Source: Acidobacteriota bacterium
GTDB lineage: Bacteria > Acidobacteriota > Polarisedimenticolia > J045
DNA: 8,328 nucleotides
Direction: 5' to 3'
NCBI GenBank assembly: GCA_027001345.1
Contig: JALTMS010000043.1
Location: 1 to 8,328 of the forward strand
Every line of letters begins with the position of its first letter. Within the stretch, counting starts at the first letter, position 1. The notes below the pieces were generated by a model, which worked only from the letters and a program-made list of their open reading frames with translations, was not told the DNA's origin and made no database searches. Shown one piece after another: positions 1 to 6,961 of the stretch. A program made the position numbers and the translations under genes.

Positions 1-160
1 CACGGGGCCGGAAGCGGCGCACCTGCTCGGCGAGGCGTTCCATGCGCCGCCCAGCGACCAGCGCGACGACCTCGAAACGGCCCGGGTGGGCCTCGACTAC
101 CTCGAGGGTGCTTCGGCCGATCGAGCCGGTGGAACCCAGGATCGCGATAGGTCGCGGCAC
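1..160 (-). CDS. dxr: 1-deoxy-D-xylulose 5-phosphate reductoisomerase, N-terminal fragment
   Basis: The first ~53 residues of DXR, the NADPH-dependent enzyme that converts 1-deoxy-D-xylulose 5-phosphate to 2-C-methyl-D-erythritol 4-phosphate, the committed step of the MEP isoprenoid pathway; it acts in the cytosol. The N-terminus reads PIAILGSTGSIGRSTLEVV, the glycine-rich NADPH-binding loop and first helix typical of the family, followed by a Rossmann strand (FEVVALVAG). I chose the GTG at 160 because GAGG lies 8 bases upstream and the ILGST motif then begins at residue 7, as in E. coli DXR. An in-frame ATG at 211 would add 17 residues with no clear ribosome site and is the alternative. It is the last visible gene of the leftward cluster, 81 bases after cdsA. 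The gene runs off the left edge, so the metal-binding and catalytic domains are not visible. The family call is secure; the start is moderately sure. Confidence 0.9.
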   Translation of the reverse strand, partial: MPRPIAILGSTGSIGRSTLEVVEAHPGRFEVVALVAGRRMERLAEQVRRFRPR

Positions 161-168
161 GTGGTCAT

Positions 169-172
169 CCTC
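169..172 (-). promoter_or_regulatory. Ribosome binding site supporting the dxr GTG start
   Basis: On the minus strand GAGG precedes the GTG codon at 160 by 8 bases. The competing in-frame ATG at 211 has only weak purine matches upstream, so this site is the main reason for choosing the shorter start. Confidence 0.4.
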
Positions 173-241
173 AACGTTGGCCGGTCCGCCCGGCTCCGAC
201 CGGAAGCTCATTCCAGGCCGTCCGGACCATGATCCACCAGC

Positions 242-1048
242 TCAGAGTACCAGCCGGTGATACCAGTAGAGGGCAGGAGCTGCCAGCAGCAGACTGTCGA
301 TCCGGTCGAGCAGCCCACCGTGCCCCGGCAGTAGTGTGCCCGAGTCCTTGACCGCCGCCGCCCGCTTGAAGCACGACTCGCAGAGATCCCCGAGGATGCC
401 CGTCACCGACAACAGCGCGCCGAGACCCAACGCGTGGGAGACCGGCAGGGCCTGGAAGAACCACAGGGGAGCGCAGAGCGACGCCGCCAGCGAACCCGCC
501 AGGGAGAAGGCAGCGCCTTCCCAGGTCTTGGCCGGCGAGATTTTCGGCGCCAGCTTGTGTCGTCCCCAGGCCTTTCCCCCGTAGTAGGCCAGCGAATCTC
601 CGACGTAGACCACTACCAGGGCAAAGATCAGCAGGTCCTCGCCGGTTTCCCGGCCCGCGGGCAAATCGGCCGTCAACAGTCCGCCCACGTGCCCCAGGGT
701 CAGGCCCAGGTAGACCACCGTCAGCAGGGTGCTGAGCAAGCGCTCGAGAGCCACGGCCGGTTCCCGTGGGGAAAAAAGAAAACGCAGGAGCAGAGCGAAG
801 AGCAGGCCCGTCATCGCTGGCGCCAGGGGCGGGTCGGGAAGCAGGAAGCAGGCGATCAAACCCACCGTCCCCACGGCCGCCAGAACCGGCCAGGGACGGC
901 GACCACCCGCGCCGAGCATCAGAGCCATCTCCTGCACGGCGACGATACCCATCGCCGACAGGCCGAGCCAGAAGATCCACAGTGGAGCCCAGCGCACCGC
1001 GACCAGCACCAGCGTGATCAGCACGCCGGCGGTGAGGACCCTCTTCAC
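242..1048 (-). CDS. cdsA: Phosphatidate cytidylyltransferase (CDP-diacylglycerol synthase)
   Basis: A 268-residue integral membrane enzyme that joins CTP and phosphatidic acid into CDP-diacylglycerol, the precursor of bacterial phospholipids. The first ~215 residues are mostly hydrophobic helices, for example near residues 5-35, 52-90, 105-130 and 140-155. The family signature is intact at residues 225-251: SCFKRAAAVKDSG, then PGHGGLLDRID, with the acidic and basic residues that bind metal and CTP. The upstream conserved stretch VGDSLAYYGGKAWGR followed by SPAKTWEG is also present. The length is normal for the family. The start is a GTG at 1048 that overlaps the uppS stop as GTGA, and no strong ribosome site is visible, so translation is probably coupled to uppS. 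The uppS-cdsA-dxr order is common across bacteria and links carrier-lipid, phospholipid and isoprenoid synthesis. Identification is secure. Confidence 0.96.
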   Translation of the reverse strand: MKRVLTAGVLITLVLVAVRWAPLWIFWLGLSAMGIVAVQEMALMLGAGGRRPWPVLAAVGTVGLIACFLLPDPPLAPAMTGLLFALLLRFLFSPREPAVALERLLSTLLTVVYLGLTLGHVGGLLTADLPAGRETGEDLLIFALVVVYVGDSLAYYGGKAWGRHKLAPKISPAKTWEGAAFSLAGSLAASLCAPLWFFQALPVSHALGLGALLSVTGILGDLCESCFKRAAAVKDSGTLLPGHGGLLDRIDSLLLAAPALYWYHRLVL

Positions 1049-1878
1049 GGACCGATCAGCCGTCGGAGGGAGGCCAGGCTGCCCCCCCTGGGTGGCGGCT
1101 CGACGCCACCGAAGCGCCGTTCGCGGGACTGGAAATCAGCGACGGCTTCGAAGAGATCGCTCTTGCGGAAATCGGGCCAGAGCACGGGTGTGACCCACAA
1201 CTCGGCATAGGCCAGTTGCCACAGCAGATAGTTGCTGATGCGCAGCTCGCCCGAAGTCCGGATCATCAGGTCCGGATCCGGCAGTCCGGCGGTATAGAGT
1301 ACCGATTCGATCCGGGCCTCGTCGATCTGATCGGGCCGCAGGTCCCCGGCTTCCACCCTGCGTGCCAGCTCGCGTACCGCATCGACCATTTCGCTGCGTC
1401 CCGAGTAGGACAGCGCCACCTGGAAGACCAGCCCGGTGTTGTTCTCGGTCTCGACTCGAGCCTGCTCGAGGGCCTCGCGCACCCTGGACGGCAGATCCTG
1501 CAAGCGCCCGATGGGGCGGAAGCGAATGTTTTTTTCCTTGAGGGTCGCCAGCTCTCCTTCGACGTATTCCCGGAGCAGACGCATCAGGGTGTTGATCTCG
1601 GCCGCCGGCCGCTTCCAGTTCTCGCGGCTGAAGGCATAGAGGGTCAGAACTTCCAGCCCGAGGCGCGCGGAACTCTCGAGCACCTCCCGCACGGCGGCGA
1701 TGCCCGCCCGATGTCCGGCGACCCGTGGCAGACCACGGCGGCGGGCCCAGCGTCCGTTGCCGTCCATGATGACCGCCACATGCCGCGGCAAGTTGAGAAA
1801 GTCGATCCGTGCGAGGATGTCTTCGATCGGCCCGTCTCCCGGCACACCGGGATCTTGCGGCTGCGAATCACCCTGCAT
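1045..1878 (-). CDS. uppS: Isoprenyl transferase / undecaprenyl diphosphate synthase
   Basis: A cis-prenyltransferase that condenses isopentenyl diphosphate units onto farnesyl diphosphate to make undecaprenyl diphosphate, the lipid carrier for peptidoglycan and O-antigen precursors. It is a soluble dimer acting at the membrane. The conserved HVAVIMDGNGRWARRRG carries the catalytic Asp at residue 39. Next come GHRAGI, LTLYAFSRENWKR, the substrate motif ALSYSGRSEM, and the C-terminal PDLMIRTSGELRISNYLLWQ and YAELWVTPVLWPDF. With the ATG at 1878 the protein is 277 residues, close to the usual ~250. I prefer this start because AAGGAG lies 11 bases upstream. In-frame starts at 1923 (ATG) and 1959 (GTG) would add low-complexity residues ahead of the family's normal N-terminus. 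Its stop overlaps the cdsA start. Product chain length cannot be read from sequence, so 'UppS' assumes the usual product. Confidence 0.95.
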   Translation of the reverse strand: MQGDSQPQDPGVPGDGPIEDILARIDFLNLPRHVAVIMDGNGRWARRRGLPRVAGHRAGIAAVREVLESSARLGLEVLTLYAFSRENWKRPAAEINTLMRLLREYVEGELATLKEKNIRFRPIGRLQDLPSRVREALEQARVETENNTGLVFQVALSYSGRSEMVDAVRELARRVEAGDLRPDQIDEARIESVLYTAGLPDPDLMIRTSGELRISNYLLWQLAYAELWVTPVLWPDFRKSDLFEAVADFQSRERRFGGVEPPPRGGSLASLRRLIGP

Positions 1879-1889
1879 CGGATCGGAAT

Positions 1890-1895
1890 CTCCTT
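1890..1895 (-). promoter_or_regulatory. Ribosome binding site for uppS
   Basis: The minus strand reads AAGGAG 11 bases before the ATG at 1878. It is the best Shine-Dalgarno match near any of the three in-frame uppS start candidates, and it sets the start choice. Confidence 0.55.
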
Positions 1896-1906
1896 CTCGG
1901 CCCGCC

Positions 1907-1943
1907 CTCGGGCAATGTACCATCGGCCCCCACCACCTTCCAA
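1907..1943 (-). promoter_or_regulatory. Possible sigma70-type promoter upstream of uppS
   Basis: In the 90-base gap between truA and the chosen uppS start, the minus strand has TTGGAA (1943-1938), an 18-base spacer and TACATT (1919-1914). Each hexamer matches 4 of 6 consensus bases. Initiation would fall near 1907, just before the AAGGAG site. If real, it lets uppS-cdsA-dxr be transcribed independently of the upstream genes. Both hexamers are imperfect, so this is a weak call. Confidence 0.25.
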
Positions 1944-1968
1944 CAGGTCCGGGCCACACCCCCGAGGG

Positions 1969-2769
1969 CTACCAGGGACGCAGGCCGGGAGGATAGTCCA
2001 CCCCGACCAGGCACAGGCCGCGAGCGGGAGCCGTCTTTCCCGCCAGGGCGCGGTCGCGGGCGGCGAGGATCTCACCGCTTCGCCCGGCGGCGATCCTGCC
2101 CCGCCCCACCTCCACCAGGTAGCCCGCCAGATTGCGCACCATGCGGTAGAGAAAGCCGTCGGCCCGGGCCTCGATCTCGATCACCCCGCCGGGGGAAACC
2201 AGCACATCGAGCCGCCTCAAATCCCGCACCCGGTCCCTCCGCGGCCCCCCAGCGGTGGCGAAGGAGCTGAAGTCGTGGCGTCCGACCAGGGCAGCGGCGG
2301 CCTGCCTCATCGCGGCAACGTCCAGCGGGGCCCGCAGGTGCCAGGCCCAGTGCCGCTCGAAAGGCAGCAGCAGCGGACGGTTGACGATCCGATAGCGGTA
2401 AGTCTTGCCCACCGCCGAGCGACAGGGGTGAAATCCCTCGGGAGCCGGAGCGACGGCCAGGACCCGAATCGCCGCGGGCAGCAGCTTGGCCAGACCCGCC
2501 ATCAGGGTCCTGGGCGGACGGGGTGAGGGTGGTCGATAGCAGGCCACCTGAGCCAGGGCATGGACACCTGCATCCGTGCGGGATGAACCGACCACGGCGA
2601 CTCGGAAGCGGCTGCCGTGGATCACCCCCAGGGCGCGCTCGATCTCGCCCTGCACGGTGGGTCGGTCCGGCTGGAGCTGCCAGCCCTCGTAGGCGCTGCC
2701 GTCGTAGGCCACCCCGAGCACCAGCGGCCGCAGTGCCGTGGGTTCCGAGGGGTCTGCCGGGGTGCTCAT
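1969..2769 (-). CDS. truA: tRNA pseudouridine(38-40) synthase
   Basis: A 266-residue TruA that isomerises uridine to pseudouridine at positions 38-40 of the tRNA anticodon stem-loop. Strand 1 contains LGVAYDGSAYEGWQLQP, followed by TVQGEIERAL. The catalytic motif GSSRTDAGVHALAQV carries the nucleophilic Asp at residue 66. Later family blocks are FHPCRSAVGKTYRYRI, the LVGRHDFSSFA region and DGFLYRMVRNLAGYLVEVGRGR near the C-terminus. The length matches the family. The ATG at 2769 overlaps the ldcA stop as ATGA, with only a weak GGGA upstream, so coupling to ldcA translation is likely. A much longer open frame continues upstream to 3213 but only overlaps ldcA and adds no family sequence. The gene is a housekeeping member of the leftward cluster. 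Confidence 0.96.
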   Translation of the reverse strand: MSTPADPSEPTALRPLVLGVAYDGSAYEGWQLQPDRPTVQGEIERALGVIHGSRFRVAVVGSSRTDAGVHALAQVACYRPPSPRPPRTLMAGLAKLLPAAIRVLAVAPAPEGFHPCRSAVGKTYRYRIVNRPLLLPFERHWAWHLRAPLDVAAMRQAAAALVGRHDFSSFATAGGPRRDRVRDLRRLDVLVSPGGVIEIEARADGFLYRMVRNLAGYLVEVGRGRIAAGRSGEILAARDRALAGKTAPARGLCLVGVDYPPGLRPW

Positions 2770-3704
2770 CGAGCATCCCGGCGCGGCGGAGTGAAGCGAA
2801 CCTCCCCTCTGCCGGCGTCGAGGCATGCGGTGAATCCCAGGGGTAGGGCCCGCGCCCGGCGTCCGTGGCCGGCAGGGATCCCACCGAGCACCGGAACGCC
2901 CAGTGGCGCCAGCCGCTCGCGGAAGACTTCCCGCAGGCTCCGCGACGAGCGCCGCTCCTTCACCGGGCGCGGCACGCTGAAGTGCCCGAGCAGCACCCCT
3001 CGCACTCCCTCGAACATGCCGCTGGCCGCCACCTGCCACAGCAGTCGGTCGACGCGGTAGGGCGCCTCCCCCACTTCCTCGAGAAAGACGATTCTCCCGC
3101 GCCACTCCGGTTGCCAGCGAGTTCCCGCCAGACTGGCGAGCACCGTCAGGTTGCCCCCTGCCAGAGGTCCGCTGGCCTGTCCGCCCACCAGTGCTCGCCG
3201 GGGACCGGGGCACAGCCGGCGCTCGCGCAGCGGATCAGCCAGCATCGCCCGCAGGTCACCGACCAGATAGCGCTCGGAAAAGGCCAGGTCGGCCACCATC
3301 GGCGCATGCCACGAGCAGAGGCCCCGCGCGTGCCAGGCGCTGTGCAGAGCCGTGATGTCGGAAAAACCGATCAACCAGCGCGGCCGGCGCAGCCAGCACC
3401 GCCAGTCGATCCCGTCGAGCAGCGTCGCGCTCGACCATCCCCCGCGGGCGCACCACAGCGCGTCGATGGTGGGGTCGGTCAGGGCCCAGTGCAGATCTTC
3501 GAGTCGCTGCTCGCGGCTACCTGCCAGATCTCCCCTGCGCCGGAAGAGGTGCCGGCCAGCGACCGGACGGTAGCCCCAGGCCTCGAGCCGCTCGAAGCCC
3601 GCTTCGACGCGCTGACGATCGACTGCGGAAGCGGGAGCTACCACCGCCAGCCGGCTGCCTGGCGGCAGAGCAGCCGGCGCCCGGATGGCGCGCGCGCGGC
3701 TCAT
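2766..3704 (-). CDS. ldcA: Muropeptide LD-carboxypeptidase (peptidase family S66)
   Basis: A 312-residue cytosolic serine peptidase of the LdcA type. The family removes the terminal D-alanine from tetrapeptide muropeptides so that the tripeptide can re-enter peptidoglycan synthesis. The N-terminal region has GSRLAVVAPAS and ALWCARGGWSSATLLDGID. The nucleophile elbow is LIGFSDITALHSAW with Ser at residue 115, the number known for Pseudomonas LdcA. A central GPLAGGNLTVLASL stretch follows. Glu at about 209-210 lies in IVFLEEVGEAPYRVDRLL, and His 280 in GIPAGHG completes the Ser-Glu-His triad. No signal peptide is visible, as expected for a recycling enzyme. The ATG at 3704 overlaps the stop of the M20 gene as ATGA, with AGGA upstream. 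Family members can also hydrolyse microcin-type substrates, but the housekeeping context favours recycling. Confidence 0.92.
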   Translation of the reverse strand: MSRARAIRAPAALPPGSRLAVVAPASAVDRQRVEAGFERLEAWGYRPVAGRHLFRRRGDLAGSREQRLEDLHWALTDPTIDALWCARGGWSSATLLDGIDWRCWLRRPRWLIGFSDITALHSAWHARGLCSWHAPMVADLAFSERYLVGDLRAMLADPLRERRLCPGPRRALVGGQASGPLAGGNLTVLASLAGTRWQPEWRGRIVFLEEVGEAPYRVDRLLWQVAASGMFEGVRGVLLGHFSVPRPVKERRSSRSLREVFRERLAPLGVPVLGGIPAGHGRRARALPLGFTACLDAGRGEVRFTPPRRDAR

Positions 3705-4969
3705 GGCTCGTCCTGCTCGGTGATCAGCGGAACCTCTCCACGGGCGGGCCGCCCCCGTACCTGCTCGGCGTGCTCTCGGCGCGCCCTTTCGAGCCAGGCG
3801 GGCTCGGCCAGCAGGGTAAAGCCGACCCGCGCGAGGATGCGGGTGGCGCGGGCGGCCGCCGCCTGAGCCCGGGGTTCGACCGCCGCTCGTGTGAAAGCCT
3901 CGGTATGGGTCGGCACGTCTCGGCCGGCGATCGAGAAGATCGGGTGGAGCGCAGGCACCTGATGCGAAACGGTACCCATGTCCAGCGAGCCGATCAGCGT
4001 CTCCGAGCGTTCTGCCACATCGAGACCTTCGTGCCGCGCCTGCTCGCAGTAGAGGTGGGAGAGCAGGGGCGAGGAGATCAGCTCGTCGTAGAGATTGTCG
4101 ATCGGTCGGATCGTGCCCCGGGCTCCCGCCTGCTCCGCAATGGCCGTCACGCACTGACGGAAGCGGGGCAGCAGGCGGTCGAGCAGAGCTTCGCGGCATG
4201 GCGCCCGTAAGGAGAAGCGCGCGCGGGCCAGGGCCGGAACGACGTTGGGCCTCACGCCCCCATCGAGGATCACCCCCGGTGCAAAGAAATCGTCGCCGAG
4301 TTGCTCGAGCAGGCTGTCCCGCGCTTCGAACAGGCGCACCATGCACGCCAGGGCGTCGATCCCCCGCTCGGGAGCCGCCACGGCATGGGACGAGCGTCCC
4401 TCGAAGACCACCTCCATCGACCACGAGGCGACAGTACGCACCTCGGCGCAGTCTTCACTGCCCGGATGGGCGAGCAAGGCCGCATCGATGTCGTCGAACG
4501 CCCCCCGGGCCGCGAGCACCACCTTGCCCCCTACGGTCTCCTCGGCGGGGGCTCCGATAACGACAACCCGTCCCCGGAGGCGCTCGACCACCTGACCGAT
4601 GGCGACGGCCGCGCCGAGGGAGACAGCGGCGATCAGATTGTGGCCGCAGGCATGACCCAGATCGGGAACCGCATCGTATTCGACCAGGAAGGCCACCGCG
4701 GGCGATCCCTCGCCCCGCTCGGCGCGGAACGCGGTATCCATCCCGGCCAGCCCGGGGACGACGCGAAAACCCTCTTCCTCGAGTTCTCCCGCCACCCTGG
4801 CTGCGGAGTGGTACTCCTTGCAGCCGAGTTCGGGATCGCGATGAATCTCCGCGGCCAGGCAGCGCAGACTCGCCCCACGAATCTCGAGTTGCTCGAGTAC
4901 CTCGGCAAGCAGAGCGTCGCTGGCTCTCGGCTCGCCGGCCCCCATCGCATCGATTCTGTTTCCGATCAT
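3701..4969 (-). CDS. M20-family metallopeptidase / amidohydrolase (AbgB / PM20D2-like)
   Basis: A 422-residue zinc-type amidohydrolase of the M20 clan. Visible landmarks are EIHRDPELGCKEYHSA at residues 41-56, then FLVEYDAVPDLGHACGHN with ligands Cys108 and His110, the paired glutamates of GAPAEETVGGK at 143-144, and LLAHPG with His168. A lid domain begins near VVFEGRSSHAVAAPERGIDAL (from 188), and PTHTEAF with His355 lies near the C-terminus. The EYDA-GHACGHNLIA pattern is typical of the AbgB and PM20D2 (ACY1L2-like) group. These cleave amide bonds such as p-aminobenzoyl-glutamate or small dipeptides, so the exact substrate is unknown. The ATG at 4969 has AGAAGG six bases upstream. The frame stays open to 5128, but that extension lies inside the RNase P RNA and is not family sequence. 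Overlap with ldcA makes a role in peptide or muropeptide recycling possible, by inference only. Confidence 0.85.
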   Translation of the reverse strand: MIGNRIDAMGAGEPRASDALLAEVLEQLEIRGASLRCLAAEIHRDPELGCKEYHSAARVAGELEEEGFRVVPGLAGMDTAFRAERGEGSPAVAFLVEYDAVPDLGHACGHNLIAAVSLGAAVAIGQVVERLRGRVVVIGAPAEETVGGKVVLAARGAFDDIDAALLAHPGSEDCAEVRTVASWSMEVVFEGRSSHAVAAPERGIDALACMVRLFEARDSLLEQLGDDFFAPGVILDGGVRPNVVPALARARFSLRAPCREALLDRLLPRFRQCVTAIAEQAGARGTIRPIDNLYDELISSPLLSHLYCEQARHEGLDVAERSETLIGSLDMGTVSHQVPALHPIFSIAGRDVPTHTEAFTRAAVEPRAQAAAARATRILARVGFTLLAEPAWLERARREHAEQVRGRPARGEVPLITEQDEP

Positions 4970-4975
4970 CTCGAA

Positions 4976-4981
4976 CCTTCT
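4976..4981 (-). promoter_or_regulatory. Ribosome binding site for the M20 peptidase
   Basis: The minus strand reads AGAAGG six bases before the ATG at 4969. It decides this start against the longer frame that runs into rnpB. Confidence 0.5.
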
Positions 4982-5002
4982 GGCCGTACCCACCGGGAAA
5001 AA

Positions 5003-5387
5003 GCGCCGGGCGAAGCGCCTCGTAAGCCGGATTCTGTTCCCTCCGAAGGGGGGAGGATCATTCATCTGGACCGAGGGTTGCCCCTCGGCCTCGAGCGGCC
5101 TACCCGGGGACGACGCGGGCCACGCCATGGTCCCCCTATTTGGCCTTGCTCCACGCGGGGTTTACCAAGCTGCCCCGGTCACCCGGGACACTGGTGGGCT
5201 CTTACCCCACCGTTTCACCCTTGCCCGCACCGGCCCGGAGGGCCGGCCGCTGGCGGTCTGCTCTCTGCTGCACTTTCCGTCGGGTCGCCCCGCCTGGGAG
5301 TTACCCAGCGCGCTGCCCTGTGGAGTCCGGACTTTCCTCGACGCACCCGAAAATGCGCCGCGATCCTCTCCAGCACTCCGCCCGGCA
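5003..5387 (-). ncRNA. rnpB: RNase P RNA, bacterial class A
   Basis: The catalytic RNA of ribonuclease P, which with the RnpA protein cuts 5' leaders from pre-tRNAs. Read on the minus strand, the 5' conserved block GAGGAAAGTCCGGACTCC lies at about 5339-5322. It is followed by GGAAAGTGCAGCAGAGA, GGTGAAACGGTGGGGTAAGA and GGAGCAAGGCCAAATAGG. The 3' hallmarks AGATGAATGATC and ACAGAATCCGGCTTAC lie at about 5073-5062 and 5037-5022. The ends pair as helix P1: GCCGGGCG at 5386-5379 with CGCCCGGC at 5012-5005, a perfect 8-bp match. That gives a length of about 385, close to the 377 of E. coli. Five Ts at 5002-4998 follow the 3' end. The block order and the L15-like region match class A rather than the Bacillus type. 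End positions are good to a few bases. Confidence 0.96.
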
Positions 5388-5394
5388 AGGGGGT

Positions 5395-5400
5395 ATTCTA
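5395..5400 (-). promoter_or_regulatory. -10 box of the rnpB promoter
   Basis: The minus strand reads TAGAAT (5 of 6 consensus bases) with its last base 9 bases before the first base of helix P1 at 5386. Transcription should therefore start at about 5386-5389. I see no convincing -35 hexamer at the right spacing; a TGGACG at 5428-5423 is too far away (22-base spacer). Confidence 0.5.
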
Positions 5401-5481
5401 CCCGCAGCCCGGTCCGCCGCGCCGTCCATGGTAGATTTACTCCTCGTCACGCTTCCAACCCCCGCGAGGCCTGCTTCCACC

Positions 5482-6888
5482 GTGAGCACCCAACCCCGCC
5501 GCATGCCGCCGCCTCCTCCACCGCCAGCCGACGAGCAGATCTCTCTGCCCTGGGACGAGCAAGCCGAACGGGCGGTGCTCGGCGCAATCCTCCTCGAGCC
5601 CAGCGCCCTCGATGCGGCGGCCGAAAAGCTCGGCCCCGACGATTTTCACCGGCCGGCCCATCGAGCGATCTTCGAGGCGATGATCTCGCTCAGTTCGGCG
5701 TCCACCGGCGCCGGGATCGACGTGGTGACCCTGCGGCGGGAACTCGAACGGCTGAATCTGCTCGAACAGGCAGGAGGGGCGGCCTACCTCTCCTCGCTGG
5801 TCGACTCTCTGCCGCTGACCACGAACGTCTCGAGCTATGCCGAGATCGTTCTCGACCGCTCCCTGCTCCGACGCTTGCTGGCGGTGACGGAAAACCTGAG
5901 AGCCGAAGCGTCGAAAGGCGTGCTCTCCGGGGCGGAGATGATCGACGAGGCCGAGGGACGACTCTTCCAACTCTCGGACGTCGGTCGCCGCGGAGGCTTC
6001 CAGCCTCTGCCCCAGGTGGCCCAGCGGGGTCTCGAGGCCCTCGAAGAACTCTCCGAAAGGCGGGAGATGGTCACTGGAGTCTCCACGGGCTTCAAGAAGC
6101 TCGACTGGATGACTTCGGGCTTCCAGCCGGGAGACCTGATCATCATCGCCGCCCGCCCGTCGATGGGAAAGACCGCCCTGGCCCTGAACATCGCCCAGTA
6201 TGCGGCGACCCGTGAAGAACTCGCCGTCGGCGTCTTCTCCCTCGAGATGTCGGCCGAGCAGCTCTTTTTTCGCCTGCTCTCCGCCGAAGGCATGGTGCCT
6301 TCCCAGAAGGTGCGCACCGGGCGCCTCAACGCCGAGGAGTGGGAGCGCCTGACCCAGGGCTATGAAAGGCTGGCACACTGTCGGATGTTCATCGACGACA
6401 CCCCCGGACTGACGCCGATGGAGATCCGTGCCAAGGCCCGCCGGCTCAAGCGGCAGGAAGATCTCGGCCTGCTGGTCATCGATTACCTCCAGTTGATGCG
6501 CCTCGGCGGCCGAGTGGAAAGTCGTCAGCAGGAGATCTCCGAGATCAGCCGCTCGCTCAAGGGTATCGCCAAGGAACTGAAAATCCCGGTCGTCGCCCTC
6601 TCCCAGCTCTCTCGCGCACCGGATCAACGACAAAACGATCACCGCCCCCAGCTCTCCGACCTCCGGGAGTCCGGCGCCATCGAGCAGGATGCCGACGTGG
6701 TGATGTTCATCTACCGGCCGGAGGTCTACGAAAAGGACCCCGAAAAGGTGATCGAAAAGGGCCTGGAGGGAAAGGCCGAGCTGATCGTCGCCAAGCAGCG
6801 CAACGGCCCCACCGGCACGGTGCCGCTGTATTTCGTCAAGGACTACACCCTCTTCCAGAACCGCGAGGAGGACTGGTCGTCCGACTGA
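5482..6888 (+). CDS. dnaB: Replicative DNA helicase
   Basis: The ring-shaped hexameric helicase that unwinds DNA at the replication fork and recruits primase. With the GTG start it has 468 residues, normal for the family. The N-terminal primase-binding domain, about residues 22-125, opens with PWDEQAERAVLGAILL and includes DDFHRPAHRAIFEAM and the SYAEIV helix region. The RecA-like domain carries GVSTGFKKLDWMTSGFQPGDL, Walker A ARPSMGKT at about 224-231, SLEMSAEQL, Walker B LLVIDYLQLM with Asp near 334, ALSQLSRAPDQR and SDLRESGAIEQDAD; the tail is AKQRNGPTGTV. No intein interrupts these sites. The start is uncertain. GTG at 5482 has GAGG 12 bases upstream, ATG at 5503 and ATG at 5428 have none, and the frame open to 5140 lies in rnpB. 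Seven prolines follow Met8. The gene is divergent from rnpB. Confidence 0.95.
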   Translation: MSTQPRRMPPPPPPPADEQISLPWDEQAERAVLGAILLEPSALDAAAEKLGPDDFHRPAHRAIFEAMISLSSASTGAGIDVVTLRRELERLNLLEQAGGAAYLSSLVDSLPLTTNVSSYAEIVLDRSLLRRLLAVTENLRAEASKGVLSGAEMIDEAEGRLFQLSDVGRRGGFQPLPQVAQRGLEALEELSERREMVTGVSTGFKKLDWMTSGFQPGDLIIIAARPSMGKTALALNIAQYAATREELAVGVFSLEMSAEQLFFRLLSAEGMVPSQKVRTGRLNAEEWERLTQGYERLAHCRMFIDDTPGLTPMEIRAKARRLKRQEDLGLLVIDYLQLMRLGGRVESRQQEISEISRSLKGIAKELKIPVVALSQLSRAPDQRQNDHRPQLSDLRESGAIEQDADVVMFIYRPEVYEKDPEKVIEKGLEGKAELIVAKQRNGPTGTVPLYFVKDYTLFQNREEDWSSD

Positions 6889-6961
6889 CCCGGTCGGAGC
6901 CTCGCGGCTGCCCCAGGGCTTGCAGGGCGCCTTCCAAGCACCGGAGCCCGTCCAAGAAGTC

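Noticed and set aside
1216..2526. Long plus-strand open frame (436 codons) opposite uppS and truA
   Set aside because: It is antisense to two clearly conserved genes and has no recognisable domain. Such frames are expected in high-GC DNA where stops are rare.
4970..5128. N-terminal extension of the M20 peptidase to an ATG at 5128
   Set aside because: The extension overlaps the 3' half of rnpB, adds no family sequence, and a good ribosome site supports 4969.
4301..5434. Plus-strand open frame of 377 codons across the M20 gene and rnpB
   Set aside because: It is a shadow of the peptidase and runs through the RNase P RNA with no family features.
5140..5481. N-terminal extension of DnaB to an ATG at 5140
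   Set aside because: It would be read through the RNase P RNA gene in antisense, and DnaB homology begins only after about 5540.
5437..6642. Minus-strand open frame of 401 codons opposite dnaB
   Set aside because: It is antisense to the conserved helicase frame, with composition that mirrors it and no motif.
6150..6700. Possible intein in dnaB
   Set aside because: Walker A, Walker B and flanking motifs run without interruption and the protein has normal length.
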